From IMG/VR virus record IMGVR_UViG_3300022874_000046, positions 1-24,604 of that record: DNA of 24,604 nucleotides; one strand, written 5' to 3'. Positions within the stretch are counted from its first letter, which is position 1. Every line of letters starts with the position of its first letter. This DNA is from a virus. The position numbers and the translations under genes are program-made. Of this stretch, positions 1-8,500 are shown one piece after another. The notes under the pieces are model-generated. The model was not told where the DNA came from and did not search any database. It saw only the letters and a program-made list of their open reading frames with translations.

Positions 1-129
1 GGGCCATTAAAGACGGAGTTTGTGGACGAACTTCGATTTTTGGGCAACGGAATCGTCCCAGATACAGCAGAAAAAGCAATCAGGTATTTGTTTAAGAAAG
101 CAGGAGTGAATAATGAATGGTTACACTAA
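1..129 (+). CDS. C-terminal end of a probable C5-cytosine DNA methyltransferase (partial)
   Basis: The first reading frame is open from the left edge and stops at 127-129, giving 42 residues. They contain RFLGNGIVPDTAEKAIRYL, which resembles motif X of C5-cytosine DNA methyltransferases (GNxVxP followed by a helix), as found at the end of many phage Dcm-type enzymes. Such enzymes methylate cytosines in phage DNA, often to evade host restriction. The catalytic PCQ motif and the rest of the enzyme would lie left of the window, so the assignment rests on this short tail alone. The gene overlaps the next start (113) by 17 bases, suggesting translational coupling. Another SAM-dependent methyltransferase class is possible. 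Confidence 0.5.
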   Translation, partial: GPLKTEFVDELRFLGNGIVPDTAEKAIRYLFKKAGVNNEWLH

Positions 130-553
130 ACTATTTTCAAGTATTATAACCTCAACCATCTGGCAAGAGGACGATAAGACTCGCATCCTTTGGATCACAA
201 TGCTTGCACTTTCAGATGCTAATGGTACGGTCGAAGGGTCTATTCCTGGACTGGCTAGAATGGCTGGGATAAGCTTAGAATCATGCGAAGCCTCTATGGT
301 TAAGTTATTAAGCCCAGACTCATATAGTAGATCAAAAGACCATGAAGGACGCAGAATTGTAGAAGTTGACGGTGGTTGGTTTATTCTTAACAGGGCGCAA
401 TACAGGGATAAGAAAGTAAGTAGAGCAGACTACTTCCGGAAATACCGTAAAAAGAAGAGTGCAACATCTGCAACATCTGCAACATGTTGCACAACACCTT
501 TGCAACAATTTGCAACACAGGAAGAGAAAGAGAAAGAGAACTACTTACCATGA
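113..553 (+). CDS. Phage winged-helix replication-type protein
   Basis: This 146-residue protein follows the pattern of a widespread phage family: an N-terminal YxKLFSSI...STIW..D...RILWITMLAL.DANG block, a SIPGLARMAGIS helix-turn-helix-like segment (about residues 42-55), then DHEGRRIVEVDGGWFILN (about 86-103). The family is usually annotated as a replisome organiser or DnaD-like N-terminal domain and probably binds DNA. The function is inferred from family resemblance only. The C-terminus is basic (RKYRKKK), then low-complexity (SATSATSAT), then Glu/Lys-rich. A clear AGGAG sits at 102-106, six bases before the ATG. The coding region for the C-terminus carries the TGCAACA repeats listed separately. 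Confidence 0.6.
   Translation: MNGYTKLFSSIITSTIWQEDDKTRILWITMLALSDANGTVEGSIPGLARMAGISLESCEASMVKLLSPDSYSRSKDHEGRRIVEVDGGWFILNRAQYRDKKVSRADYFRKYRKKKSATSATSATCCTTPLQQFATQEEKEKENYLP
460..517. repeat. Cluster of TGCAACA 7-mers (iteron-like)
   Basis: TGCAACA occurs directly at 460-466, 469-475, 478-484, 501-507 and 511-517, and inverted (TGTTGCA) at 485-491. The first three are spaced by exactly 9 bases. The cluster lies inside the 3' end of a replication-type gene, a place where some phages carry origin iterons. It could equally be a by-product of low-complexity coding sequence (SAT repeats), although the last two copies are in a different codon phase. Confidence 0.45.
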
Positions 554-622
554 CAAAAAATAGAAGCGCCTATCCTAGCGCATAACCTAAGGTGTAGTTT
601 AATTAAGAAAGTGAGGACTAGA

Positions 623-703
623 ATGTTTATAGTAGGATTACTTATTGGTGTTCCGATTGGTTATTTCGTAGCTTGCCTCATGTTCATATCGAGAGATAAT
701 TAA
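623..703 (+). CDS. Single-helix membrane micropeptide (26 aa)
   Basis: A 26-codon ORF starts with ATG at 623 and has a GTGAGGA ribosome binding site at 611-617. The peptide is one hydrophobic helix rich in Gly, Ile and Val (MFIVGLLIGVPIGYFVACLM) followed by a short polar end (FISRDN). It sits alone in the 207-base gap between 553 and 761. It would be an inner-membrane peptide; small membrane proteins of this kind are common in phage early regions and are mostly of unknown function. Apart from this ORF I see no clear promoter or hairpin in the gap. The call rests on the good ribosome binding site and the clean helix. Confidence 0.5.
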   Translation: MFIVGLLIGVPIGYFVACLMFISRDN

Positions 704-760
704 CCTAAATCGTTGTTTTTGAGCTAAAATTGATGTCAACTGATTACAAAAGGATAAATT

Positions 761-1204
761 ATGACACATAAAAGTAGTCAAGGAACAAAGACACATTACT
801 TTGCAGCAGATGATAAGCTTGGAATATTGCCATATAACAATTTGGCAAGAACTAAATGTGGAAGAAAGGTGAAGCTGGATCATATAGTTACTTTTGGTGA
901 AGATCCTACTTGTAGACTTTGCTTACCAGATGACAAAAGAAAGGAGTTAGTAATTCAATGTAAAGCTAAAACTGGCGTTATAGCAGAGCTTGATGGTAAG
1001 TATTGGGGTAAATTATATGAGGATGGTCATGTTTGCGAGATGGGATACGGTGGCATAGAGACTGCTACAATATGTGAGCCTGAGTTTTGTAAACGTCCTG
1101 TTGATATGACAAACCAAAACAGCCCTAATTATAGAGATTTACAGAAGGCTACTTTGAAAATGGTTAAGAAAGATATCATGTTCACAATTACGGAGGTGGA
1201 ATAA
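761..1204 (+). CDS. Hypothetical phage protein with zinc-finger-like Cys cluster
   Basis: The protein has 147 residues, an ATG at 761 and an AAAGGA site at 749-754. The N-terminal third holds HYFA....KCGRKV.......DPTCRLC, a spacing (Cys about residue 33, then CxxC about 51-54) seen in small phage proteins thought to bind zinc. The second half (ELDGKYWGKLYEDGHVCEMGYG, then KRPVDMTN) resembles phage domains with a YEDG core that are often found without a known role. More cysteines (residues about 67, 87, 104 and 109) could add metal ligands. It ends in a TAATG overlap with the endonuclease gene. No function is known to me; a DNA-binding or regulatory role would be a guess. Confidence 0.55.
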   Translation: MTHKSSQGTKTHYFAADDKLGILPYNNLARTKCGRKVKLDHIVTFGEDPTCRLCLPDDKRKELVIQCKAKTGVIAELDGKYWGKLYEDGHVCEMGYGGIETATICEPEFCKRPVDMTNQNSPNYRDLQKATLKMVKKDIMFTITEVE

Positions 1205-1674
1205 TGTCAGACTTTGGTCATGTTGAAAAAGTTAAAGCAGAAGTTGGTGGAAAGGTCTGTAATTTTAGGTCAAAGCTTGAGTACAGGTGGTCAGTCTGGA
1301 CTCAGATGCGTAAAGAGCTTGGCATGATTGACAATTGGTGGTACGAGGATCCTGACAGCCTTCTGGAGATCCACCCCGGTAGATATGGCAACAAGAAGAT
1401 GTACCTCCCAGACTTCACAATCCTTACCAATGGTGAAGATTACTCCTTCGAGGAAACAAAAGGATATTTCTCTGGAGCAGATTACACCAAGATGAAGGCT
1501 GTCTGTGAGACATATGATGCACCAGTAACAATGATCTTCGCTAATCTGAAGAACACCAAGAGTATGCGTACCCAGTACAACAGGGCTAAGAAACTTGAGT
1601 ACCTCCTGGATCGTCTAATCCTGGATGCGAATGAAACTATTTTTAAACCTATCAAACATTTATTTCAATATTAA
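1204..1674 (+). CDS. PD-(D/E)XK phage endonuclease (DUF1064-like)
   Basis: The 156-residue protein shows the order of motifs expected for small phage PD-(D/E)XK nucleases: FRSKLEYRW (E26), a Trp/Tyr-rich stretch (NWWYEDP, 44-50), YLPDF (D70) and FEETKGY (E84 and K86 as ExK), then KMKAV. E26, D70, E84 and K86 are the likely metal-binding and catalytic residues. Related proteins include DUF1064 family members and other nucleases that may act in recombination, Holliday-junction resolution or host DNA degradation. The exact substrate cannot be told from sequence. A GGAGG lies at 1192-1197, and the start overlaps the stop of the upstream gene by one base (TAATG). Confidence 0.68.
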   Translation: MSDFGHVEKVKAEVGGKVCNFRSKLEYRWSVWTQMRKELGMIDNWWYEDPDSLLEIHPGRYGNKKMYLPDFTILTNGEDYSFEETKGYFSGADYTKMKAVCETYDAPVTMIFANLKNTKSMRTQYNRAKKLEYLLDRLILDANETIFKPIKHLFQY

Positions 1675-1689
1675 GAAAGAAGGTGTATT

Positions 1690-2199
1690 ATGGATTGCAG
1701 TTTAATGTTTAGAGATGCAAGGCGAGCGAAGCTATATGGTAAACCGATGACACTGGCTGAGGAAGGTATCTTGGTGGTTTCTGATCCGCTTGTTCATGTG
1801 GAATTTAGATTCTCAGGTAGGTACCACCTAATCTCTCAGTCAGCTACTATGCAGGGTAATTTTAATGGCTGTAGGTTTATGCCAATAAACTACTCTCACC
1901 CAGAACGATGGGTTGAGATAATATTGCCAATGTCGGACTACCAAGAGGACTGTGCATTTGCCAAGGGTCAAGAGCTTGACGGCAAAGGATATGATAAGTT
2001 TGGAGTGTTCAGCTTAGTCTCTAACATGAATATAATCAAACCCAACCCAGAGCTATATTGGTGCAGTGAAGACGTACTGGAGCTTTGTAAGGCTGGTTAT
2101 GGATGGGCTGACCTACAGTGCGATAAATTCAACCCGCTGCAAGCCTACTTTGAAGTATTGGACAGATTAAAGCAAATGAAAGCGAAAGTTATCGGTTAA
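1690..2199 (+). CDS. Permuted papain-like cysteine hydrolase (NlpC/P60-YiiX type), possible lysis or peptidase protein
   Basis: This 169-residue protein has HVEFRF (H36) followed at a distance by YWCSEDV (C125). His before Cys, with an acidic residue next to the His and CSE at the Cys, is the signature of the circularly permuted NlpC/P60 (YiiX/LRAT-like) hydrolases. The HPERW.EI.LP segment and the G.GYD..G motif also fit phage members of this fold. Substrates could be cell-wall peptides or lipids. There is no signal peptide. No other endolysin candidate is visible in the window, so it may take part in lysis, but this is inference. The ribosome binding site is AAGGTG about 8 bases before the ATG. 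Confidence 0.6.
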   Translation: MDCSLMFRDARRAKLYGKPMTLAEEGILVVSDPLVHVEFRFSGRYHLISQSATMQGNFNGCRFMPINYSHPERWVEIILPMSDYQEDCAFAKGQELDGKGYDKFGVFSLVSNMNIIKPNPELYWCSEDVLELCKAGYGWADLQCDKFNPLQAYFEVLDRLKQMKAKVIG

Positions 2200-2227
2200 A
2201 TAAATGTTAGTAATGTTTTTTTAAGGA
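2198..2227 (+). promoter_or_regulatory. Leader module 1: AAATAAATGT, TAGTAATGT, T7, AAGGA
   Basis: AAATAAATGT (2198-2207), TAGTAATGT (2208-2216) and a run of seven T (2216-2222) run into the ribosome binding site AAGGAG (2223-2228) of the 31-residue gene. The same elements, with the first two swapped in order, precede the next gene. The role is unknown: it may be a promoter, a U-rich translation enhancer or a duplicated leader. Confidence 0.4.
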
Positions 2228-2235
2228 GATAGAAA

Positions 2236-2331
2236 ATGACAGCAAGAAAAGGTAGTTGTGGTGGAACTCCCAAGAATGGCAAAAAAGGGGACAAGAAACC
2301 CGCAGGTGGTCGTAACAGTAGAATAAAATAG
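2236..2331 (+). CDS. Small basic Gly-rich protein (31 aa)
   Basis: The ATG at 2236 follows AAGGAG (2223-2228) at a normal distance. The product is 31 residues with the pattern MTARKGSCGGTPKNGKKGD then KKPAGGRNSR: very basic, Gly-rich, with a CGGTP motif. Small proteins with a GGTP motif and a basic Gly-rich tail recur in phage genomes near structural or lysis genes and have no known function as far as I am aware. The strong ribosome binding site and the leader shared with the next gene argue that it is translated. Nucleic-acid binding would fit the charge but is a guess. Confidence 0.5.
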   Translation: MTARKGSCGGTPKNGKKGDKKPAGGRNSRIK

Positions 2332-2360
2332 TAATGTAAATAAATGTATTTTTTTAAGGA
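2329..2360 (+). promoter_or_regulatory. Leader module 2: TAGTAATGT, AAATAAATGT, T7, AAGGA
   Basis: TAGTAATGT (2329-2337), AAATAAATGT (2338-2347), seven T (2349-2355) and AAGGA (2356-2360) form a second copy of the leader seen at 2198-2227, with the first two elements in reverse order. It leads to the ATG at 2368. The AAGGA placement is the reason I prefer 2368 over the in-frame ATG at 2344, which lies inside the module. Confidence 0.4.
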
Positions 2361-2367
2361 AAGAACA

Positions 2368-2685
2368 ATGGATCCAGCAACACTAGCGTTAATATTGAAA
2401 TTCGGAATACCCCTAGCCATTAGGCTGCTTAATGATGGAAAGGACAACCAAGAAGCGATTGAGACAGCACAGGAAACCGTTGAGGCATTAGCGACAGGTG
2501 ATGTAGTAGAGTCACTAATAGCTGCTGATGAGGAGCAGACAGAGTTTATTGTAAACTGTTTGCATGGTGCTTTAAGTGGAGTTGCAGAAGCTCTTGGGGA
2601 GTTGCTCGGCAATATCAATGATATTGGTAAGCCACAACAAGGTCAAGGCACAAATTTAGGGAACATTAAAAAATTACCGGGTTAA
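2368..2685 (+). CDS. Hypothetical helical acidic protein (105 aa)
   Basis: Starting at 2368 the protein has 105 residues. It begins with a hydrophobic segment (TLALILKFGIPLAIRLL, residues about 4-21) and continues as an acidic, probably all-helical domain (EAIETAQETVEALATGDVVE, then a Cys at about 72), ending with a Gln/Gly-rich tail. I do not recognise a family. The short hydrophobic start could be an amphipathic helix rather than a membrane span. It is the last gene before the bidirectional terminator, and it sits beside the 31-residue gene with a matching leader, suggesting joint expression. An in-frame ATG at 2344 would add 8 residues but lacks a good ribosome binding site. Confidence 0.55.
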   Translation: MDPATLALILKFGIPLAIRLLNDGKDNQEAIETAQETVEALATGDVVESLIAADEEQTEFIVNCLHGALSGVAEALGELLGNINDIGKPQQGQGTNLGNIKKLPG

Positions 2686-2693
2686 GCCATTAA

Positions 2694-2731
2694 AAAGCGG
2701 GGTAGTTGACACCGAGCCAGCTACCCCTTTT
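2694..2731. terminator. Bidirectional rho-independent terminator between convergent operons
   Basis: GGGGTAG (2699-2705) pairs with CTACCCC (2721-2727), extended inward by TTG/CAG (2706-2708 with 2718-2720, one GU pair), with a 9-base loop. TTTT follows on the plus strand, and AAAAA upstream (2692-2696) gives a T-tract for the minus strand. Genes converge here, so a terminator working both ways is expected. Confidence 0.8.
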
Positions 2732-2751
2732 GGAGAGAGGATGAAAAGTTG

Positions 2752-3039
2752 TTATACTCTTTTTTTCAGTAACTCTTTGACATCACTTTGTATATCATCA
2801 AGCTTTCCTTCAATTCTCTTAGTAGTCAACCGGCATCCTTCAGCTGTAGCAAACTCTGATTTTTTTGCGTGGATGTCAGAATCCAGATGATGTTCATTCA
2901 TCTTGTCATATATATCACTCAGCTTCTTATCTGTTGACTGTGCCACTTTGAACATCCATGCATAAGAACCAATAATACAAATAAATATTGATGCCAAGCT
3001 GCCGATGAACACTTTTGCTGTTATTACCGCTTCTACCAT
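2752..3039 (-). CDS. Small membrane-anchored coiled-coil protein (holin- or spanin-like candidate)
   Basis: The 95-residue protein has one N-terminal transmembrane segment (about residues 8-29, VFIGSLASIFICIIGSYAWM), then a charged helical region with the pattern HHLDSDIHAKKSEF and RIEGKLDDIQSDVKELLKK, probably a coiled coil. The helix has no signal-peptidase site and looks like a signal anchor. One-span proteins with a C-terminal coiled coil lie at the end of many phage late operons and include holins, inner spanin components and lysis regulators. Its place directly after the tailspike gene and before the terminator fits a lysis role. GAGAG lies upstream of the ATG at 3039. No second overlapping spanin ORF is evident. 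Confidence 0.55.
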   Translation of the reverse strand: MVEAVITAKVFIGSLASIFICIIGSYAWMFKVAQSTDKKLSDIYDKMNEHHLDSDIHAKKSEFATAEGCRLTTKRIEGKLDDIQSDVKELLKKRV

Positions 3040-3077
3040 GATGTTACTCTCTTAAAAAATTGCCCTTTATAGAAGCA

Positions 3078-5504
3078 CTATGCGCCATTGTTTCCGCGAG
3101 ATACTTCGTACCATTTGCCGTCAGCTTTGCAGATTAAAGTAAGTGTATCTGTTGCCGTCATTGCCCAATTAGTAGAACTACTTAAAAATATATTAGTTCC
3201 ATCTGTTATCGTAATTGATGTTTCTGCTATAAAAGTGATTATTTGTCCCTCAACTCCATCGTCAAAGTCTGTAATAGTAGTTGTACCAAGACTTCTTAAT
3301 ACGTCTGTACCCTGTATGGTAGGAGTAGCATCGGCAGTAACCATGACAGGTATTGTCTTAGCAATTATTTCAGTTTCAGGTATGTAAGTTCCACCAAACA
3401 AAGTACCGGCCAAAGTAGTGTTGTTGAAACCACTGGTAAGCATACCCTGTCTTACTGCATCTCTACCGTTATAATAAGCAGTTGAATTAACATCTATCGT
3501 AGTGTTATTCATTAAGCGAGTACGTTGAATATTATCGTTGATATAAATACTATACTCTTGTGTTTCGCTTGCCTCTCCAAAGACATTATTTTCTATTTTC
3601 CAATAGTCGCCAGTAACGTAAACACCTGCATTATTAGCTCCCTTATGGGGGCTAGAATCTGCGTTAGTATCAGTATTATTACCATGAATATAATTATGTG
3701 TTATAACATGGTTATTGCCAATATATGTAGAAGCTGTTGATGATTGTGCAATTCCATTATGAGTATTATCAAATATGTCACAGTTCTTAATAGTTACTCT
3801 CTGTGCAACATCAGGTTGCATAGAAACACCATATTTAAAGTTGCTTATTTTACAATTGTCTATTATTACACCTTCACAAGTATATGGTTTAATACCAGCC
3901 TTATCGCCACTACCTTGGAAATTACAGTTCCTAAATACAACTGGAAGTTCTAAATCGGTAGTAGATGTGATAGTTCCACCTTGTCCAGCAAGACCATTAA
4001 TATAAACTCCATTATCTTCAATGTCGCTAAGTGAACAGTTTTCGAACACTAAACCAGTTCCAATCTTCTCAGCTTCGTTTGCATTAGCCACATAATCTTT
4101 CCCTGCATCACCTGGAAGTATTGAAAAACCAGCTTTGCAATTAGTAGCATTTACTCCGGATATATAAACATTATAACAACCACGAAGTTGTATTAGATAT
4201 GATGAAGCATTAGTAAAACCAAGACATGAAACATTATCTATGGTTATATTATGTGGGTGGGTAGACCCAGTTGTATCATAAACAGTGTAACCACCAAAGT
4301 GAATATTTATAATAGCAATTGGGTTTGCAGTTGCCGAAACGAGAATATTTGAAATCTTAATATTATAAGAATCACTTGTAATGAATAGAAGGTTTCCATT
4401 AGTGGGCCGATTCGACTCTAACTCTATTCCATCGATTATAATATTATGATAACCAACACCTGAATTATAATCTCCAATTGAAACTGGACTTTGATAATTA
4501 CCACCGCTGGTTGGATTAGTTCCTGCATTTTCAATAGTTCCATTAAGTAAAGAAGTATAGTTTTGCAACTGCAAGCATTTAATAGCTCCATCAACTATAA
4601 ATATTATCTTAGATCCATTCAAATTAACAGTACAGCCATCTGGAACAACGAGAGTTGTTGTTACTTTATAAACCTTATCTGCCTCGAATATTAAATGACT
4701 ATCACCAGCCGCAGCAAAAGCCGCTGTTAACGCTATTGTATTATCAGTAAGACTTGCATCGGCAGTACCAGAAGCGTCCCCAACTGCCCCATAAGCCCTA
4801 ACATCAACCAACGGGCCTTTTGTGATAATATCTGTTGCAGTAATATCTGCAAATTCTACATCATCAGTAAGACCTAAATCTAGTGTTGCTCTTGCAGCTA
4901 AAGCGTTTGCATCATCTATAAGAGTTTTACCAAATGTTGATATATTAGCAGTTCCAGTACTCAATACGCTTGTAGTTGTTAGGTTTCCAGAAGCATCAAA
5001 TGTTACGTTCTGACCTGCTCTATCAATTGAACTTGCAAACAATGTTGTTGCTGATTCTGTATTTGGTATTTTCAAACATCGATCTATCTGCTCCTGAAAT
5101 TCCTGCGAGATCCTGGTGAGCTTGTCATAACCTTCATTGATCGCTGATGTTCTAATTATACCAGTATCAACAAAAGTAATAACCTGAGACTGTGTGGTAG
5201 ACCGCCTAATCATTAGCTCATAACTGCTCGAATAAGTCTCTGTGGTCGTGATCGTACCACCAGAAGAGTAATCGTTATTCGTTGCAGATACAGTGTAATC
5301 TGTGGCACTGACAAGTGTTTCCTGATCTCCAGTTGATACTGTCCTGAGAATAACCTGGACATCTGATCCGGTAGATACCGGCCAAGTAAAGCTGAATTCC
5401 GTTGTGCTACCGTCACCAGAAAAAGTGGCGGGTACATAGTTATCTGGTGTACTGCCAATCGCAACTGATGCGAACAAAAATAATACTAACATTTTCTTTA
5501 ACAT
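3078..5504 (-). CDS. Tailspike/tail fibre: signal peptide, T7 gp17-like N-terminus, beta-helix
   Basis: This 808-residue protein probably binds the host surface. Residues 1-18 look like a signal peptide (KK, LVLFLFASVAI, possible cut after AIG). Residues about 21-147 match the T7 fibre N-terminal domain that docks on the tail: NYVPATFSGDGSTTEFSFTW, the SATDYTV repeat, ELMIRR, and a GYDKLTRISQEFQEQIDR helix. Then comes a fibre linker with ALAARATLDLGLTDD (about 201-215), followed by a pectate-lyase-like start (VRAYGAVGDASG, about 235-246) and a right-handed parallel beta-helix to about residue 700 with many NxxIxN turns. The last 100 residues form a small beta-rich end. Beta-helix tailspikes often cleave surface polysaccharide, but no catalytic residues can be assigned. 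The site AGGAG is well placed before the ATG. Confidence 0.78.
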   Translation of the reverse strand: MLKKMLVLFLFASVAIGSTPDNYVPATFSGDGSTTEFSFTWPVSTGSDVQVILRTVSTGDQETLVSATDYTVSATNNDYSSGGTITTTETYSSSYELMIRRSTTQSQVITFVDTGIIRTSAINEGYDKLTRISQEFQEQIDRCLKIPNTESATTLFASSIDRAGQNVTFDASGNLTTTSVLSTGTANISTFGKTLIDDANALAARATLDLGLTDDVEFADITATDIITKGPLVDVRAYGAVGDASGTADASLTDNTIALTAAFAAAGDSHLIFEADKVYKVTTTLVVPDGCTVNLNGSKIIFIVDGAIKCLQLQNYTSLLNGTIENAGTNPTSGGNYQSPVSIGDYNSGVGYHNIIIDGIELESNRPTNGNLLFITSDSYNIKISNILVSATANPIAIINIHFGGYTVYDTTGSTHPHNITIDNVSCLGFTNASSYLIQLRGCYNVYISGVNATNCKAGFSILPGDAGKDYVANANEAEKIGTGLVFENCSLSDIEDNGVYINGLAGQGGTITSTTDLELPVVFRNCNFQGSGDKAGIKPYTCEGVIIDNCKISNFKYGVSMQPDVAQRVTIKNCDIFDNTHNGIAQSSTASTYIGNNHVITHNYIHGNNTDTNADSSPHKGANNAGVYVTGDYWKIENNVFGEASETQEYSIYINDNIQRTRLMNNTTIDVNSTAYYNGRDAVRQGMLTSGFNNTTLAGTLFGGTYIPETEIIAKTIPVMVTADATPTIQGTDVLRSLGTTTITDFDDGVEGQIITFIAETSITITDGTNIFLSSSTNWAMTATDTLTLICKADGKWYEVSRGNNGA

Positions 5505-5530
5505 TTCTCTTACTCCTTAATTAAGTTTTT

Positions 5531-8500
5531 CTAATTGTTAATACGTTTAATTACCGACTGAATCCTGTTGAAATAATTAACCCTTTTATCTTCATTTTCA
5601 GTATCATAGATACGTCGTGCTATCTCTGAGATATTGCTACTGATAGTATTATATTTCCTCACAAGCCTGATGTCTGTATCTGTCTCATCTCCTGATTGTA
5701 TTCTGCGTTTAATTAAGGTCTGGTCTGCGTAAAATTTTGCAAGGTCTTTTTTTAGTTCGTCTAAATTATCTTCTGGTTGTATTTCTTTTATGATTTTACG
5801 ATGTAGTTTTTCATATGTAACAAGGTGACTTTTATATTGGCTTTCACCTATTTCAAAGTTTTTCAACCAGCCAGAATCCTTTTTAATACTGTCTTGGAGT
5901 TCTTTGATATCTTTATGATGTTTTTCCGGTGATTCTGAATATTCTGCCAACTTTGCCTTGTCGCCTAGGTATCTATATACTTTATTGGAGGTGATTCTGT
6001 CAACATCGATAATCAGTTTAGATTCGTATTCATCTTTTATACTTAGCGGAGTTATAGGATTGTTAAGTATTTTCATAACAGTTTTGTTATAATTCTTAAT
6101 ATGTTCTCTTGGATTTTTTAGCGTTCCGAGATAATAATAAAGTCTTTCCTGTTGATCTCTCATTGAGAAGATTTGACTTAATACTTCTATTTCTCGTTTA
6201 TCTTCTTCGCTTTTAGCAAGTCTTACACCAGTCAATGTCATAGCTGCCGACAATGCTATTCCTGTACCTTTCTGTCGTACCTGTTGGAATACGTTAGTCG
6301 AGATCGGTTCACCCTTTTTGAGTTCATGTATGCTTAGTTTCAATGTCTTTTTAATAAATGAATCTGTAATCTCAACTATCCTGTCACCCTTGTAGTCATA
6401 AAGAGCCTTGCCCATTGATAGCTGGTTAATATCAGAAATAACGTCCCATGTTGTTGATGTCATACCACCGAGTCGTCTGACTGTCCCTCCTATAGCTTTT
6501 CCAGGTTGTAGAGTTGCAATATTACCAAATACATCCCAGTAGTCTTTATCGTAACTAAGTATGTCAATCATTATCCTACGTCCATTTTTATCAACATGTC
6601 CTGTATCTATCTTGAATATGTCTCTAATATCTTTTAGGGTTTCAGGTTTTTTTGGCGTCTTTCCAGTAAAAATCATCGTACCTATAGTTGCAGCAGTAGC
6701 AGATATAATAAAGGAATTTATAATATTAGCCCTTGAACGACCTGCTTTAAATCCTGTGTCACCGCCCCATTGTAGAATTGATTTCAATATTGATCTAAAG
6801 TTACCTTCCGCAAAACCAGGAGCCATAAACTTAAACCTGAGAAGCGTAGTTACTGTTCCAGATCTACCGAACAATCTCTCATTCATCATCCCATAGAAAT
6901 TCTGTTGTTCTTTAATAATATCTATTTTTTCAGCAGACGTTAAAGAACGTCCTAACTTTATTTCATTCTCCCTAACTCCATCAAGAAATTTACCATACTT
7001 GAGTTTTGGGATATAACTTTCAAACATCCACTCAACGAATTTTTCTGGAAGTTGGCTTGCAAACGCAGCTCCCTTTACAACCTTTCCAGCACCAGTGATT
7101 CCCATAGCATCATTTATCTTATCAATAGTATTTGAGAAAGCCCTTTGTGCCTCTGAATCTATGCTATATCTATGACCGCCACCGTGAAGAACATAGTCTT
7201 TATATTCAGGTGTCTGGAATATCGGATCGCTCTTTTTAAATCCGGTTGTTGCTCCCCTAAGAGCAGTTTTTTTATGCAGGAATCCAAGATAACCACTATC
7301 AGCAAGAGCTTGTTTTGCTTCAACACCTAAATGGAAAGCACTACCAATAAACTTAACAGTTCTAAGAAAATTGTTTACTTGCCTGATAGTATTAAGTAAT
7401 GGCTGTCTTGTAATTTTATTTGTAGATATAAGATTGTTTATCATCTTTGCCAATTCAGGAGCTAATCTGACATCAGCAAAAACAGGGTCATTTACTTTGT
7501 CCCAATCAATAGAAGCACCTTCTGTTATAGCAATATACTTTCCTTCACCTGATTTCATTAAGGCATCTTTCATACTAATCATACCGTCAAGTCTAGCAAT
7601 TGCCATATACTCGCTTCTCAAGTTGTTTATAGGGTTAGAATCTCGTAAGTCAAGACCAAAAGCTTTAGCGTCTGCAACTGTTGGTAGTTTCTTTTGCTTA
7701 GTGAATCTCTTTGTTGTTTTCCAGTAGTCTAAGAATTTTTCTACTTTTCGTGGGTCTTTATAAAGACCATAAAAATAATCTTCAACATAACCTATTTTAT
7801 CACCTACTACCTCTGTCAGATAATCATAGTTAAAATCTGATATTCGGGTAATCATCTTACGAGTGCCAACCAGTTCAGGTGCATCTTTAGCTAATTGTTC
7901 TAATGCTTCAGCCTGAATAATTTTTGCACTTTCTGAAACTGGCTTTCCTCTCGATAACATTAGATTTTCAAGTATCTTATTTGAATATTTGCTTAAAGCC
8001 TTACCGTATTCGCCAAGAGTTCCATCAAGACTTTCAAGTTCTTTTTCGTTAAAGTCTATCATGGCAACATCAGCCCTATGAACGCCTTTAATAACCTCGG
8101 CATAAACATCTTTGCCCTGTGCTATCTCAACAGCCTTAGACGGTTCTATAACCGACATAAATGCTTCGTGTATCTTAGCAAGGGGGGTTACGTCAATGAA
8201 GCCACCTTTACCTTTTAATATATCTGGCTGTTTAATTTCTTTAATAAGTTCTGGATTAAATACTATTAAATTGTTTGTTGGTTTATTAGTAGTGCTTGGG
8301 TGGTAGTTATCTTTGATATTCTTTAAGATAAGGCCGTCATGCCCTTCTTGTATCGCCGTTTTTATGTCATTATTAACTGTTTTTGTCCATTGTTTTCCTT
8401 GTAAATCAATGACTTTAGGGTTATAAAGCGTAATTTCTCTTTCAACAACTAATGGAACTGAGTTTTGAATATCAAATGATGGCTTATCGGCATAAGACTG

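Noticed and set aside
460-517. CRISPR-like array
   Set aside because: Repeats are only 7 bases with 2-16-base gaps and lie inside a coding gene.
560-585. GCGC-flanked short inverted repeat after the replication-type gene
   Set aside because: Only four pairs and no T run; not enough for a terminator.
638-883. Minus-strand ORF of 81 residues overlapping the zinc-finger-like gene
   Set aside because: No ribosome binding site, opposite to the operon, and it overlaps both the micropeptide and the start of the 147-residue gene.
2344-2367. Earlier ATG for the 105-residue protein
   Set aside because: It lies within the leader before AAGGA; the ATG at 2368 is correctly spaced.
2741-2899. Plus-strand ORF with GGAGAGAGG just before an ATG at 2741
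   Set aside because: It is antisense to the membrane coiled-coil gene, lies past the terminator, and has a composition (Ser/Leu-rich) typical of a reverse-strand shadow.
3088-5013. Several plus-strand ORFs opposite the tailspike gene
   Set aside because: Low-complexity hydrophobic or Ser-rich shadows of the fibre reading frame, without ribosome binding sites.
3078-5504. Diversity-generating retroelement, suggested by the BPP-1-like capsid genes
   Set aside because: I see no reverse transcriptase, no template/variable repeat pair and no C-type-lectin end in the fibre protein.
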